DNA from: Pedobacter miscanthi
GTDB taxonomy: Bacteria; Bacteroidota; Bacteroidia; Sphingobacteriales; Sphingobacteriaceae
Direction: 5' to 3'
NCBI RefSeq assembly: GCF_003315595.1
Contig: NZ_QNQU01000005.1
Location: 205,742 to 269,741 of the forward strand
Length of the DNA: 64,000 nt
How positions within the stretch are numbered: the first letter of the stretch is position 1; every line of letters begins with the position of its first letter. Shown one piece after another: positions 33,958-42,563 of this stretch. Made by a program: the position numbers and the translations under genes. The notes under the pieces were generated by a model. It was not told the origin of the DNA and ran no database searches. It saw only the letters and a program-made list of their open reading frames with translations.

Positions 33958-34206
33958 ATGAAAAAAGATTTGCACCCAACAAGTTACAGACCAGTTGTTT
34001 TTAAAGATATGTCTAACGAATATGCTTTCTTAACAAAATCTTGCGTAGATACTAAAGAAACAATTAAATGGGAAGATGGTAACGAGTATCCTCTTTATAA
34101 ATTAGAGATTTCTCATACTTCACACCCTTTTTATACTGGTAAAATGAAATTGGTTGATACTGCAGGACGTATCGATAAATTCAAAAACCGTTACGCTAAG
34201 AAATAA
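33958..34206 (+). CDS. rpmE2: 50S ribosomal protein L31 type B
   Basis: 82 residues, starting [20 protein letters not shown], then [20 protein letters not shown] and the conserved [20 protein letters not shown]. The CxxC zinc motif of type A L31 is missing, as expected for the zinc-independent type B paralogue. A longer frame 22 codons upstream lies in the leader and is rejected. No Zur site was identified, so it may be the only L31 rather than a zinc-stress copy. Confidence 0.94.
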   Translation: MKKDLHPTSYRPVVFKDMSNEYAFLTKSCVDTKETIKWEDGNEYPLYKLEISHTSHPFYTGKMKLVDTAGRIDKFKNRYAKK

Positions 34207-34231
34207 TTTTAGCTGTAAAAAGCATTTTTTG

Positions 34232-34265
34232 AAGTCCCTTTGCCAAAAGCATCGGGACTTTTTTT
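34232..34265 (+). terminator. rpmE2 terminator
   Basis: AAGTCCC pairs with GGGACTT around 15 bases, followed by T residues that run into the next promoter box. Confidence 0.75.
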
Positions 34266-34272
34266 ATTTTTG
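34265..34272 (+). promoter_or_regulatory. -7 box TATTTTTG for the GlmU-like gene
   Basis: A perfect TAnnTTTG box six bases before the ATG. It shares the T run of the rpmE2 terminator. Confidence 0.6.
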
Positions 34273-34278
34273 CAGCTT

Positions 34279-35445
34279 ATGACAATCAATTTATTTGATG
34301 ATTCTTGCTGGGCGTCGCTCCGCCCGCTAACTTTTACCAGGCCTGTGGCCGATCTGCGTATTGGTATTTTAACCATTGCCGAAAAATGGGGCAGATATTT
34401 AAATGCCGATTTTGGTTTTTATACCCAGGATTACCTTTCCATAAAATTTGCGCCGAAACCTAATGCAGATTTATTTATAAACGGATCTGTTTGTCCGGAT
34501 GAAGCTTTGCTTAATGCCATTGCTAACCTTAAATCAGGCGAAGCACTTTATAAAAAAGATGTTGTTATAGCTTATATTGCCGATCAGCACGATCTTGAAG
34601 CCGTTAAATCATTAAAACAAATTGAATACAAGGAAGATTTTGTACAGATTGTTCATCCCGAACATATTTTCGGTCATAACCCTGTCGAGATCAGAAAAGA
34701 TTTTAAATTATTAACCGAAGGACGTACTTCGGCCAAAATAAGTAATACCAACCAATTGCTGGGCGAGGATATTTTTCTCGAAGAAGGTGCTAAAATTGAA
34801 TGCAGTGTGCTTAATAGTGGCTACGGACCGATCTACATCGGTAAAAATGCCGAAGTTTGGGAAGGATCTTTAATCAGGGGATCTTTTGCACTTTGCGAAA
34901 ATTCTTCGGTAAAAATGGGGGCTAAAATATATTCGGGTACTACAATCGGTCCGAATAGTCGCGTAGGTGGTGAAATTAACAACGCTGTAATCTGGGGCAA
35001 TTCGGCCAAAGGGCACGAAGGTTATTTAGGCAATTCCGTAATGGGCGAGTGGTGTAATATCGGTGCCGATACCAACAATTCGAACTTAAAGAATAACTAT
35101 GCAGAAGTTAAACTTTACGATTACGAAAACCAGAAAATGCGGAATACCAATCTGCAGTTTTGTGGTTTAATTATGGCCGATCATGCTAAATCCGGCATCA
35201 ATACCATGTTTAATACCGGTACTGTAGTAGGGGTTAGCGCTAATGTTTTCGGCGGCGGACTTCCACCAAACCATATTCCTGATTTTAGCTGGGGAGGGGG
35301 CAATAGTTTTGAAGCGTATAAACTGGATAAAATGCTCGAAACCACCGAAAAGGTATTCGCCAGAAAGAATCTACCTTTAGGAGAAGTTGATAAAAACATT
35401 ATTGCAAAAATATTTGAATTAACCGAATCGTATAGACGATTTTAA
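34279..35445 (+). CDS. GlmU-like UDP-N-acetylglucosamine diphosphorylase / acetyltransferase
   Basis: A 388-residue two-domain enzyme of the alternative GlmU type found in Bacteroidota. The N-terminal part is nucleotidyltransferase-like (CWASLRPLTFTRPVADLRIG). The C-terminal half, from about residue 175, is a left-handed beta-helix of hexapeptide repeats (EDIFLEEGAKIECS, GPIYIGKNAEVWEGS, GVSANVFGGGLPPNHIPDFSW). It probably makes UDP-GlcNAc for peptidoglycan and envelope sugars. The classic pyrophosphorylase signature LxxGxGTRM is absent, as is usual for this group. The ATG giving MTINLFDDSCW was chosen because the promoter excludes a start 13 codons upstream. tpiA follows by 48 bases. Confidence 0.85.
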   Translation: MTINLFDDSCWASLRPLTFTRPVADLRIGILTIAEKWGRYLNADFGFYTQDYLSIKFAPKPNADLFINGSVCPDEALLNAIANLKSGEALYKKDVVIAYIADQHDLEAVKSLKQIEYKEDFVQIVHPEHIFGHNPVEIRKDFKLLTEGRTSAKISNTNQLLGEDIFLEEGAKIECSVLNSGYGPIYIGKNAEVWEGSLIRGSFALCENSSVKMGAKIYSGTTIGPNSRVGGEINNAVIWGNSAKGHEGYLGNSVMGEWCNIGADTNNSNLKNNYAEVKLYDYENQKMRNTNLQFCGLIMADHAKSGINTMFNTGTVVGVSANVFGGGLPPNHIPDFSWGGGNSFEAYKLDKMLETTEKVFARKNLPLGEVDKNIIAKIFELTESYRRF

Positions 35446-35493
35446 TATAAAACCTTGATCTTAAAAGATCAACCAACCATTAAATAATACAAA

Positions 35494-36255
35494 ATGAGAA
35501 AAAAGATTGTTGCCGGTAACTGGAAAATGAACTTAGATTACAACGAAGGTATTTCGTTGTTCAGCGAAATCGTAAATATGGTTAAAGATGAGCGCAAAGG
35601 CGATCAGCTGGCTATTATCTGCTCACCGTTTGTTCATTTAAACAGCTTGGCAAAATTGGGTGGTAACGATGTTAAAATTGGCGCTCAAAACATCAGCGAT
35701 AAAGAAAGCGGTGCTTATACAGGCGAAACTTCGGCTAAAATGGTAAAATCTGTTGGTGCAGAATATGTGATTTTAGGTCACTCGGAGCGCAGACAATATT
35801 TTGCTGAAAGCGATGAATTATTGGCTGCCAAAACCAAAACAGCTTTGGCCAATGGTTTAACTCCTATTTTCTGCATCGGCGAAACTTTGGATGAGCGCAA
35901 CAATGGCAGCTATTACGAAGTGTTGAAAAAACAGCTTGTAGAAGGTATTTTTGGCTTAACCGAAGAAGATTTCAAAAAGATTGTGATTGCTTATGAGCCG
36001 GTTTGGGCCATCGGAACAGGTTTAACTGCTTCACCTGAGCAGGCACAGGATATCCATGCTTTTATCCGCAGTGAAATTGAAGCAAATTATGGTTTCAATG
36101 TGGCTGATGATACCACAATTTTATATGGCGGTAGCTGTAACCCTGGTAATGCGGCGAGTTTATTCTCTCAAAAAGATATTGATGGTGGCCTGATTGGTGG
36201 AGCATCATTAAAATCACGCGATTTTACAGATATTATTAAAGCATTAAATAGCTAA
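35494..36255 (+). CDS. tpiA: Triosephosphate isomerase
   Basis: Glycolytic and gluconeogenic enzyme interconverting dihydroxyacetone phosphate and glyceraldehyde 3-phosphate. The 253 residues contain the full active site: K11 in VAGNWKMN, H96 in VILGHSERRQYF, E168 in VIAYEPVWAIGTG, and the phosphate-binding GGSCNPGNAASLF and GLIGGASL. Length is standard. It abuts prmA with no spacer and follows the GlmU-like gene. Confidence 0.98.
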   Translation: MRKKIVAGNWKMNLDYNEGISLFSEIVNMVKDERKGDQLAIICSPFVHLNSLAKLGGNDVKIGAQNISDKESGAYTGETSAKMVKSVGAEYVILGHSERRQYFAESDELLAAKTKTALANGLTPIFCIGETLDERNNGSYYEVLKKQLVEGIFGLTEEDFKKIVIAYEPVWAIGTGLTASPEQAQDIHAFIRSEIEANYGFNVADDTTILYGGSCNPGNAASLFSQKDIDGGLIGGASLKSRDFTDIIKALNS

Positions 36256-37095
36256 ATGCAATACATTAAAGCAATATTTACATTCCAAGGTATCGAAGAC
36301 TATCAACAGGATCTGCTCATCAGCGATCTTGCCGATTTAGGCTTCGATACTTTCGAAGATAGTGAGGGTGGATTTACGGCTTTCATAATCAGGGATAATT
36401 TTAACGAACAGGAATTAAAAGATCTGCTGGGTAATTATAGTGAAGAATTTGCAACCGAATATACTTTAGAAGATGTTGCCGACGAAAACTGGAATGCCGA
36501 ATGGGAGAAGAACTTTAGTCCGCTGATTATTGATGATGTGTGTTATGTGAGGGCAACCTTCCATGAGCCACAGCCATCGTATCCTTACGAGATCTTAATT
36601 GATCCTAAAATGGCTTTTGGTACCGGTCACCACCAAACCACTACCATGGTGATGCAGTATATTTTAGCTGCTGATCTTAAAGATAAAAATATCCTTGATA
36701 TGGGCTGCGGAACTGGAATTTTAGCCATTCTGGCGGCGAAACTGGGCGCTAAAAGTTTAATGGCCATCGATTATGATGACATCTGTTACCAAAGTACCAT
36801 CGAAAATGCTGCACTTAATCATGTAGATAATTTAAAGGCACTTTGCGGCAGTAAAGAAGTTATTCCTGATGACGAATATGATGTTATTTTTGCTAATATT
36901 AACCGCAACATCCTTTTAGATCAGATCCACCGTTATGCTGAAGTTTTAAAAGCAGGAGGCAAAATTTTCTTTAGTGGGTTTTATTTAGATCCCGATTTAA
37001 GCATGATTACAGCCGAATGTGCTAAATATGGCATTAAATACGTTGACCATAAACAAAACGGCGACTGGGTAGCGGCACAATTTGAAAAGAAGTAA
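36256..37095 (+). CDS. prmA: Ribosomal protein L11 methyltransferase
   Basis: Trimethylates ribosomal protein L11. 279 residues: an N-terminal substrate-recognition domain (residues 1-95, IKAIFTFQGIEDYQQDLLIS) and a Rossmann-fold SAM domain (DMGCGTGILAILAAKLGA, DVIFANINRNILLDQI). The DPKMAFGTGHHQTT motif before the SAM domain is specific to PrmA. The ATG follows directly on the tpiA stop codon, so both are in one operon. Confidence 0.94.
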   Translation: MQYIKAIFTFQGIEDYQQDLLISDLADLGFDTFEDSEGGFTAFIIRDNFNEQELKDLLGNYSEEFATEYTLEDVADENWNAEWEKNFSPLIIDDVCYVRATFHEPQPSYPYEILIDPKMAFGTGHHQTTTMVMQYILAADLKDKNILDMGCGTGILAILAAKLGAKSLMAIDYDDICYQSTIENAALNHVDNLKALCGSKEVIPDDEYDVIFANINRNILLDQIHRYAEVLKAGGKIFFSGFYLDPDLSMITAECAKYGIKYVDHKQNGDWVAAQFEKK

Positions 37096-37190
37096 GATGT
37101 ATGATGGAAAATGGATGATGTGGGAAGCACACATTCAATAATTCATTCATTCAAAATTCAATCATTCTCTAATTCCTCCATTCAATAATT
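37096..37190. repeat. Low-complexity tract before mpl
   Basis: GATGTATGATGGAAAATGGATGATG then ATTCATTCATTCAAAATTC, which includes the 12-mer of the 14.8 kb island. Units differ but share the same style. Confidence 0.5.
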
Positions 37191-37196
37191 AAAAAT

Positions 37197-38549
37197 ATGC
37201 GCATACATTTTATAGCAATCGGTGGAAGTGCCATGCACAATCTCGCCATTGCCTTACATAAAAAAGGATATCAGATTTCGGGTTCTGATGATGTGATTTT
37301 TGAACCTGCAAAATCCCGTTTGGATAAATATGGGCTTTTGCCTGCCGAAATGGGTTGGGATGAAAACCGTATTTCGCAGGATCTTGATGCGGTAATTTTA
37401 GGCATGCACGCAAGGATCGATAATCCTGAATTGTTAAAAGCGCAGGAGCTGGGTGTCAAAATCTATTCTTATCCCGAATATATTTACGAACAGAGCAAAA
37501 ACAAACTGCGTGTAGTAATTGGTGGCAGTCATGGTAAAACAACCATTACCAGCATGATTTTGCACATATTAAATTATTATAAACGCGATTTCGATTACCT
37601 CGTTGGTGCACAGCTGGCCGGTTTCGAAACCATGGTTAAAGTAACCGAAGAAGCTCCCGTAATGATAATTGAAGGTGATGAATATTTATCGTCGCCGATT
37701 GATAGAAGACCTAAATTTCACCTTTATAAAGCAAATGTTGCCGTAATTAGTGGTATTGCCTGGGATCACATCAATGTTTTTCCCACTTATGCTGATTATA
37801 CGTTGCAGTTTGATAAATTTATCGATACCATCGAAACTAAGGGTACTTTGATTTATTGTAGAGCAGATGCCGATCTGAACGAAATTGTAGCAAATTCGAA
37901 AGCAGACATTACTAAAATCGGTTATGCCATTCCGGAACATGAAATCAGAAATGGGATAACTTACCTGCTTCCGGAAGAAATGGCGCTAAAGATTTTTGGC
38001 GATCACAACCTGATGAACCTGAATGCGGCTAAATTAGTATGTAAAGAGTTGGATATCAGTGAAACAGAATTTGATGCTGCAATTGCTTCATTTACTGGCG
38101 CAGCCAAACGTTTGGAAGTAATTTCTGCTGATGATTCGACAAATGTTTATAAGGATTTTGCGCATTCGCCATCAAAATTAAAAGCTACTATTGATGCGGT
38201 TAAAGCGCAGTTTACCAATCGTAAATTGGTAGCCTGTATCGAATTGCACACTTTTAGCAGTTTGAACAAAGATTTTTTAAAAGAATATACCGGTGCAATG
38301 GATAAAGCTGATGAGGCTATTGTATTTATCGATATCAAATCTTTTGAGCAAAAACGCATGGAACCTTTTTCTGAAGATGACGTGCAACAGGCTTTTGCCA
38401 ATCCCAGATTGAAATTTTTTAACGATGCTGCCAAACTGAAAAGTTATTTGTTAAGCCTCAATTATAAGGATACCAACCTGCTAATGATGAGCTCCGGCAA
38501 TTACGCAGGTTTCGATCTGCCCGAACTTGCGGCTTCGTTAGATAAATAG
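37197..38549 (+). CDS. mpl: UDP-N-acetylmuramate--tripeptide ligase Mpl (Mur-ligase family)
   Basis: Recycles peptidoglycan by joining L-Ala-gamma-D-Glu-meso-Dap to UDP-MurNAc. The 450-residue Mur ligase begins MRIHFIAIGGSAMHNLAIAL, with the N-terminal UDP-binding loop. The ATP P-loop reads GGSHGKTTITSM (residues 109-120), with Ser in place of the usual Thr of GTHGKTT. VMIIEGDEYLSSPIDRRPKF and the C-terminal KDFAHSPSKLKATIDAV follow. The size and N-terminus suit Mpl better than MurC. It follows prmA after 101 bases of low-complexity DNA. Confidence 0.88.
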   Translation: MRIHFIAIGGSAMHNLAIALHKKGYQISGSDDVIFEPAKSRLDKYGLLPAEMGWDENRISQDLDAVILGMHARIDNPELLKAQELGVKIYSYPEYIYEQSKNKLRVVIGGSHGKTTITSMILHILNYYKRDFDYLVGAQLAGFETMVKVTEEAPVMIIEGDEYLSSPIDRRPKFHLYKANVAVISGIAWDHINVFPTYADYTLQFDKFIDTIETKGTLIYCRADADLNEIVANSKADITKIGYAIPEHEIRNGITYLLPEEMALKIFGDHNLMNLNAAKLVCKELDISETEFDAAIASFTGAAKRLEVISADDSTNVYKDFAHSPSKLKATIDAVKAQFTNRKLVACIELHTFSSLNKDFLKEYTGAMDKADEAIVFIDIKSFEQKRMEPFSEDDVQQAFANPRLKFFNDAAKLKSYLLSLNYKDTNLLMMSSGNYAGFDLPELAASLDK

Positions 38550-38640
38550 ATATGAGACGTGAGATTTGTGACATAAGATAACCCCATCTCATATCCAGCA
38601 TCTCAAGTCTCATATCTCACATTTAGTATCTCAAATCTAT
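38550..38640. repeat. ATATGAGAC/GTCTCATAT low-complexity inverted tract
   Basis: ATATGAGACGTGAGATTTG and, 40-60 bases on, GTCTCATATCTCACATTTAG repeat TCTCA and TGAGA units. They can pair. It fills the gap between mpl and the XRE gene. Confidence 0.6.
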
Positions 38641-38642
38641 AA

Positions 38643-38963
38643 ATGAAAAGCATCGGAGACCGCATTAAACAAAGCAGATTGGCCTTAGGTTTAAGTCAGG
38701 CTGATGCTGCCAAAAAATTAGATATTTCTACCCCGGCTTTCTGCAAAATAGAGACAGGACAAACCGATCTCAATATTTCCCGTTTACTCCAGATTTCCAA
38801 AACTTTTAAAGTTTCTGTTGCACTATTGATCGATGGTAAATCAATATCGGCAGATTCTTCTTCAGAATTGGCGGCGCTTAAAAAAGAACTGATCGAAAAA
38901 GAAGAAGAAATTAATAAACTCCGTAAAAAGGTGATCGATCTATACGATAAACTCGGAATATAA
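38643..38963 (+). CDS. XRE-family regulator with C-terminal coiled coil
   Basis: 106 residues. Residues 5-60 are a Cro/C1-type helix-turn-helix (IGDRIKQSRLALGLSQADAA, KLDISTPAFCKIETGQTDLN). Residues 70-105 form a heptad-patterned helix (ELAALKKELIEKEEEINKL, RKKVIDLYDKLGI) likely to dimerise. No toxin partner or phage gene is adjacent, so this is not an obvious antitoxin. Target unknown. Confidence 0.85.
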   Translation: MKSIGDRIKQSRLALGLSQADAAKKLDISTPAFCKIETGQTDLNISRLLQISKTFKVSVALLIDGKSISADSSSELAALKKELIEKEEEINKLRKKVIDLYDKLGI

Positions 38964-39082
38964 AATTCGGATTTCCACTTGTTAAGCCGACTAATTATCG
39001 TAATAAAGCTATATAATAGAATAAAATTCATTTTTATTTAAAATATTTTGAATTATGTTCTTAATATTTATAGTTTTACAGA

Positions 39083-39562
39083 ATGGTAATCGAAAACAAT
39101 TTTAGCCTTGATCATGTCGATCTGGCTATACTCAGACTCATGCAGGATAATGCCCGGATCTCAAACGTAGATTTGGCTAAGGCATTGGATCTCGTTCCTT
39201 CAGCTGTACTGGAGCGCGTAAAAAAACTTGAAAAAAAGAACGTGATTACAGGGTATAATGCCAAGGTAAATCCTGTTGCGGTCGATTTAAAATTGTTAGC
39301 ATTTATTTCGATGAAATCTGCGCAAAGTTTCAGCTGTAACGATACGGCGAGCGAACTGGCAAAAATTCCCGATGTGCAGGAAGTACATGTAATTGCAGGC
39401 GATGATTGTTTCTTGGTGAAGGTGAGAACAACAGATTCGGCTTCATTAATGGCTTTGCTGCGCGATGAGTTTAGCAAAGTGCCCAATATTTTATCGGTAA
39501 AAACAACTATTGTGTTAGAAACGGTAAAGGAACAACAACAACTGGTAATTCCTCAAAAATAA
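39083..39562 (+). CDS. Lrp/AsnC-family regulator linked to an EamA exporter
   Basis: 159 residues: winged helix-turn-helix (DHVDLAILRLMQDNARISNV, LVPSAVLERVKKLEKKNVIT) and an AsnC effector domain (EVHVIAGDDCFLVKVRTTD). The following gene, four bases downstream, is a DMT-family exporter, a pairing well known for amino acid export (Lrp-type control of exporters). It therefore probably senses an amino acid and controls its own operon. It differs from the Lrp-like protein at 19982 by about half its residues. Confidence 0.9.
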   Translation: MVIENNFSLDHVDLAILRLMQDNARISNVDLAKALDLVPSAVLERVKKLEKKNVITGYNAKVNPVAVDLKLLAFISMKSAQSFSCNDTASELAKIPDVQEVHVIAGDDCFLVKVRTTDSASLMALLRDEFSKVPNILSVKTTIVLETVKEQQQLVIPQK

Positions 39563-39566
39563 AATC

Positions 39567-40496
39567 ATGACAAATTTAAATAAAACAGCATCTCCGGTAA
39601 TGGTTTATCTCGCCTTTGCCATTGTTTATATTGTATGGGGCTCTACCTATTTTTTTATCCAGAAAGCACTGGCCGGTTTTCCTCCTTTTATATTAGGGAT
39701 TGTAAGGTTTGCCATCGCAGGTATTTTGTTATTAGGCTGGTGCAAAATAAAAGGGGAGGAGATTTTTAACCTGAAAACGATTAAAATTGCAACGGTAAGC
39801 GGTATTTTAATGCTGGGTTTTGGAAATGGTATTGTTATCTGGGTAGAACAGTTTATTCCCAGCGGTTTGGTGGCTATCATGGTGGCCTCGGCAGCAATCT
39901 GGTTTGTAATCCTGGATAAATCGCACTGGAAAGAGAATTTGAGTAATAAATATATTGTTTCGGGTTTGATTATCGGCTTTTTAGGTGTTGTAATCTTGTT
40001 TGGCGATCAGATTATGCAGACGCTTGATAAACCACAAAGTAATCTGCAGGTTATTGGTATGGTACTACTCGTTTTTGGACCAATTGCCTGGGCTGGCGGT
40101 TCGCTTTATTCGAAATATCATCCCACTACCGAAAGTTCAGTTTCGGTTAATACTGGCTGGCAAATGTTAATGGCAAGTTTGGCTTTTCTACCAGGAGCGG
40201 TATTAAAATCAGAGTTTAAGCAGCTTGATTGGGGCAACATACCGCTCGATGCATGGCTATCGATCATATATTTGATCCTGTTTGGTTCAATCGCAGCCTT
40301 TAGCGCTTACGTATGGTTGTTAAAGGTGCGTCCGGCTACACAAGTGAGTACTTATGCTTATGTAAACCCGGTTGTGGCAGTACTGTTGAGTTTAACTTTT
40401 ACCAATGAAGTAATTGGAATTACACAAGTGATCGGTTTGGTCATTATTTTGGGAAGTGTGTTGTTGATTAATTTACCAAAGTATAAAAAAGCGTAG
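39567..40496 (+). CDS. EamA (DMT) family transporter
   Basis: 309 residues with ten predicted membrane helices in two EamA repeats (LAFAIVYIVWGSTYFFIQKA; IPLDAWLSIIYLILFGSIAA). The VWGSTYFFI and PATQVSTYAYVNPVVAVLL wording is typical of RhaT/YddG-like drug and metabolite exporters. The upstream Lrp gene suggests export of an amino acid or derivative. The exact substrate cannot be read from the sequence. Confidence 0.9.
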   Translation: MTNLNKTASPVMVYLAFAIVYIVWGSTYFFIQKALAGFPPFILGIVRFAIAGILLLGWCKIKGEEIFNLKTIKIATVSGILMLGFGNGIVIWVEQFIPSGLVAIMVASAAIWFVILDKSHWKENLSNKYIVSGLIIGFLGVVILFGDQIMQTLDKPQSNLQVIGMVLLVFGPIAWAGGSLYSKYHPTTESSVSVNTGWQMLMASLAFLPGAVLKSEFKQLDWGNIPLDAWLSIIYLILFGSIAAFSAYVWLLKVRPATQVSTYAYVNPVVAVLLSLTFTNEVIGITQVIGLVIILGSVLLINLPKYKKA

Positions 40497-40540
40497 GCGA
40501 AAATAAAAATGGTTCTTGGTGCCACGAGCTACGGCATATC

Positions 40541-40582
40541 GTCATTTCGACTGAAGTGCAACGGAATGGAGAAATCTGCTGC
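40541..40582. repeat. CGTCATTTCGACTGA half-repeat
   Basis: GTCATTTCGACTGAAGTGCA and GGAATGGAGAAATCTGC form the left arm only of the palindrome family. The right arm is missing. Confidence 0.6.
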
Positions 40583-40604
40583 ATAAAACTTAAAAAAAAC
40601 TGAA

Positions 40605-41086
40605 ATTAAGTTATCCGTGTTTTCAGCGAATCCATGGCAAAAATAAATAAAAAAAGGTTCGTGGTGACACGAACCTTAGCGAAGAGAAAATATAGTCCTC
40701 TTTTTTAACGAGGATTAGCGAAATTCGCATTTGTAATGCGAAAAAGAAGTTTTGTTGGCGATACAATCGCCGTTCTCCTTCATCCTCGTTACAAACGAGG
40801 ACGATGAAAGGGATGGAAAGTTGTCCGTATTTTTAGTGAATCCGTAAGACGGAAATAAAAAAAAGGTTCGTGGCGACACGAACCTTAGCGAAGAGAAAAT
40901 ATAGTCCTCGTTTGTAACGAGGATTAGCGAGATTCGCATTTATAATGCGAAAAAAGAAGTTTTGTTGGCGATACAATCGCCATTCTCTTTCATCCTCGTT
41001 ACAAACGAGGACGATAAAAGGGTATTTTTAGTGATTCCGTGGCAGGAAAATAAAAAAAGGTTCGTGGCGACCACGAACCTTGGCGG
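40605..41086. repeat. Tandem 209-base unit with five hairpins, 2.3 copies
   Basis: Two nearly full copies and the start of a third. Each unit holds, in order, GGTTCGTGGYGACACGAACC, a TCCTCG...CGAGGA stem, TTCGCATTTATAATGCGAA, GGCGATACAATCGCC and TCCTCGTTACAAACGAGGA. The GGTTCGTGG palindromes start at 40656, 40865 and 41059. The third copy ends in the perfect GGTTCGTGGCGACCACGAACC stretch (20 or 21 bases), then reaches the GNAT-like gene end. A stray GTTACAAACGAGG arm completes the pattern. Confidence 0.85.
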
Positions 41087-42205
41087 TTAAAATATTTTGC
41101 GCATCGTTAAATGCTTTTTGCCAAAGGTAGCGCCCGTAGCCTTGTGTATCGCGATCATCTGTTCGTTAAAATCGCCAACCCAGCTTAATTCAAGCTCCTT
41201 GTATTGGTTTTTGGGTAACACATACTCGCCCAAACGAATAAAAAGAACTGATTCCAGGCCATGTTTCTGGAATTTAGGTTTTGTACCCATCACAATGGCC
41301 CTCATGCGGGTAACACCCACCCATCGACGGTATGCAAACTTTAATTTTTCAATTAAACCCAATTTGCCATCAAAACCTTTAATCATCTGGTTGGCATCAG
41401 GAATTAACACCACAAAAGATGCCGGCTCACCATTAAAATAGGCAAACTGGATCAAATGTTCGTCCATAATGGGTTCCATACTTTTAAAACTTTCTTCGAG
41501 TGTTTCTTTTTTGATCGGAACAAAGTTTTCAAAATCCTGCCAGCCATCATTGTAAATTTCCATTAAATCGTTAATGTATTTGCTTGCATTGGCCTTGCTG
41601 AAATATTCGAAGGTATAGCCTGGTTTATTTCTTACCCAATTGGCAATTTTGGTAAAACGCTCGGGAAAAGGAATGGTAAGGTTAATGTGATTGGTTAATT
41701 GTTCGTATTCGGTTACAAAACCATATTTATCGAAAAACTTTTGATAATAGGGGAAGTTATAATTCATCCCAAAAGAAGGAGGGGTAAATCCATCAACCAA
41801 TAAACCCCAAAAGCTGTCGTTTTCGCCGAAGTTAATTGGCCCGTCCATGGCTTTCATACCATTTTCAGTTAACCAGGCTTTAGCGGTATCGAATAACAGA
41901 AAGGCTGCTTTTTCATCATCAATACATTCGAAAAACCCCATACCGCCGGTTGGCTGGTCGTAGTGGTAAGCTTTTTTCTCGTTAATAAAAGCTGCTACGC
42001 GACCGATCAATTTACCGGCGTCATCTTTTAAAACCCAGCGCGTACATTTTCCATGTGCAAAAAAGGTGTTTTTATCCGGGTTAAAAACATTTTCTACTTC
42101 GCTATCCAACGGACAGATCCAGTTCTGGTCGTTTTTATATAAGAGTTTAGGGGTATTTAGAAAATCTTTTTTTAATGATGGATTGCTTACGGATATAATT
42201 TGCAT
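41087..42205 (-). CDS. GNAT-like protein of unknown substrate
   Basis: 372 residues. The N-terminal half reads LYKNDQNWICPLDSEVENVF and GRVAAFINEKKAYHYDQPTG, the wording of the YghO/uncharacterised N-acetyltransferase-like group; the second half has FAYFNGEPASFVVLIPDANQ and AIVMGTKPKFQKHGLESVLF, which resembles the acetyl-CoA-binding face. The ATG giving MQIISVSNP was chosen; a GTG two codons earlier is possible. The downstream end lies against the tandem hairpin repeat. Activity not established. Confidence 0.65.
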   Translation of the reverse strand: MQIISVSNPSLKKDFLNTPKLLYKNDQNWICPLDSEVENVFNPDKNTFFAHGKCTRWVLKDDAGKLIGRVAAFINEKKAYHYDQPTGGMGFFECIDDEKAAFLLFDTAKAWLTENGMKAMDGPINFGENDSFWGLLVDGFTPPSFGMNYNFPYYQKFFDKYGFVTEYEQLTNHINLTIPFPERFTKIANWVRNKPGYTFEYFSKANASKYINDLMEIYNDGWQDFENFVPIKKETLEESFKSMEPIMDEHLIQFAYFNGEPASFVVLIPDANQMIKGFDGKLGLIEKLKFAYRRWVGVTRMRAIVMGTKPKFQKHGLESVLFIRLGEYVLPKNQYKELELSWVGDFNEQMIAIHKATGATFGKKHLTMRKIF

Positions 42206-42222
42206 GGGCACATTTTAAAATT

Positions 42223-42256
42223 AAAAAGCATCCTACCAAGCGGGCGGATGCTTTTT
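42223..42256 (-). terminator. Terminator after the acidic miniprotein gene
   Basis: AAAAAGCATCC and GGATGCTTTTT pair over 11 bp around 12 bases. Read leftward it is followed by AATTTT. Confidence 0.8.
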
Positions 42257-42278
42257 CAAATATATGTTTTTTTAAATA

Positions 42279-42476
42279 TTAATAATCGTCGTCGTCATCG
42301 TCGAAATTATCGAAGTTATCAATATCATCTAATGGAAGATCAAAATTGTCGTCATCATCATCATCTTGAGACTTCTTTTTCGTTGTTTGAATATCGTCAT
42401 CATCTTCAAGATCATCATCTTCGTCTACCTGTTTTTTAGTAGTCGGCTTAGTTGGGAGTTTCTTTGGCGCTTTCAT
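42279..42476 (-). CDS. Highly acidic 65-residue protein
   Basis: The first 16 residues are basic (KAPKKLPTKPTTKKQ), then the chain is almost all Asp/Glu with a few Phe, Leu and Asn (DDIQTTKKKSQDDDDDDNF, ending NFDDDDDDY). Such a chain is likely disordered and can act as a charge-based chaperone or decoy. A perfect promoter box lies four bases before the ATG and a strong terminator follows, which argues that the gene is real. The function is unknown. Confidence 0.65.
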   Translation of the reverse strand: MKAPKKLPTKPTTKKQVDEDDDLEDDDDIQTTKKKSQDDDDDDNFDLPLDDIDNFDNFDDDDDDY

Positions 42477-42480
42477 AACA

Positions 42481-42488
42481 CAAAAATA
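42481..42488 (-). promoter_or_regulatory. -7 box TATTTTTG of the acidic protein gene
   Basis: A perfect TAnnTTTG box read leftward, four bases before the ATG. Confidence 0.6.
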
Positions 42489-42563
42489 AAAATTGCTTTT
42501 ATAGTTTAAAAATACAAAAAAACTTTTTTTAATAACAACCTGTAAGCAAAGAAATTAAATTAT

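Noticed and set aside
40715..40939. 74-codon frame on the minus strand
   Set aside because: It is a read-through of the tandem hairpin repeat and would not be kept if the copy number changed.
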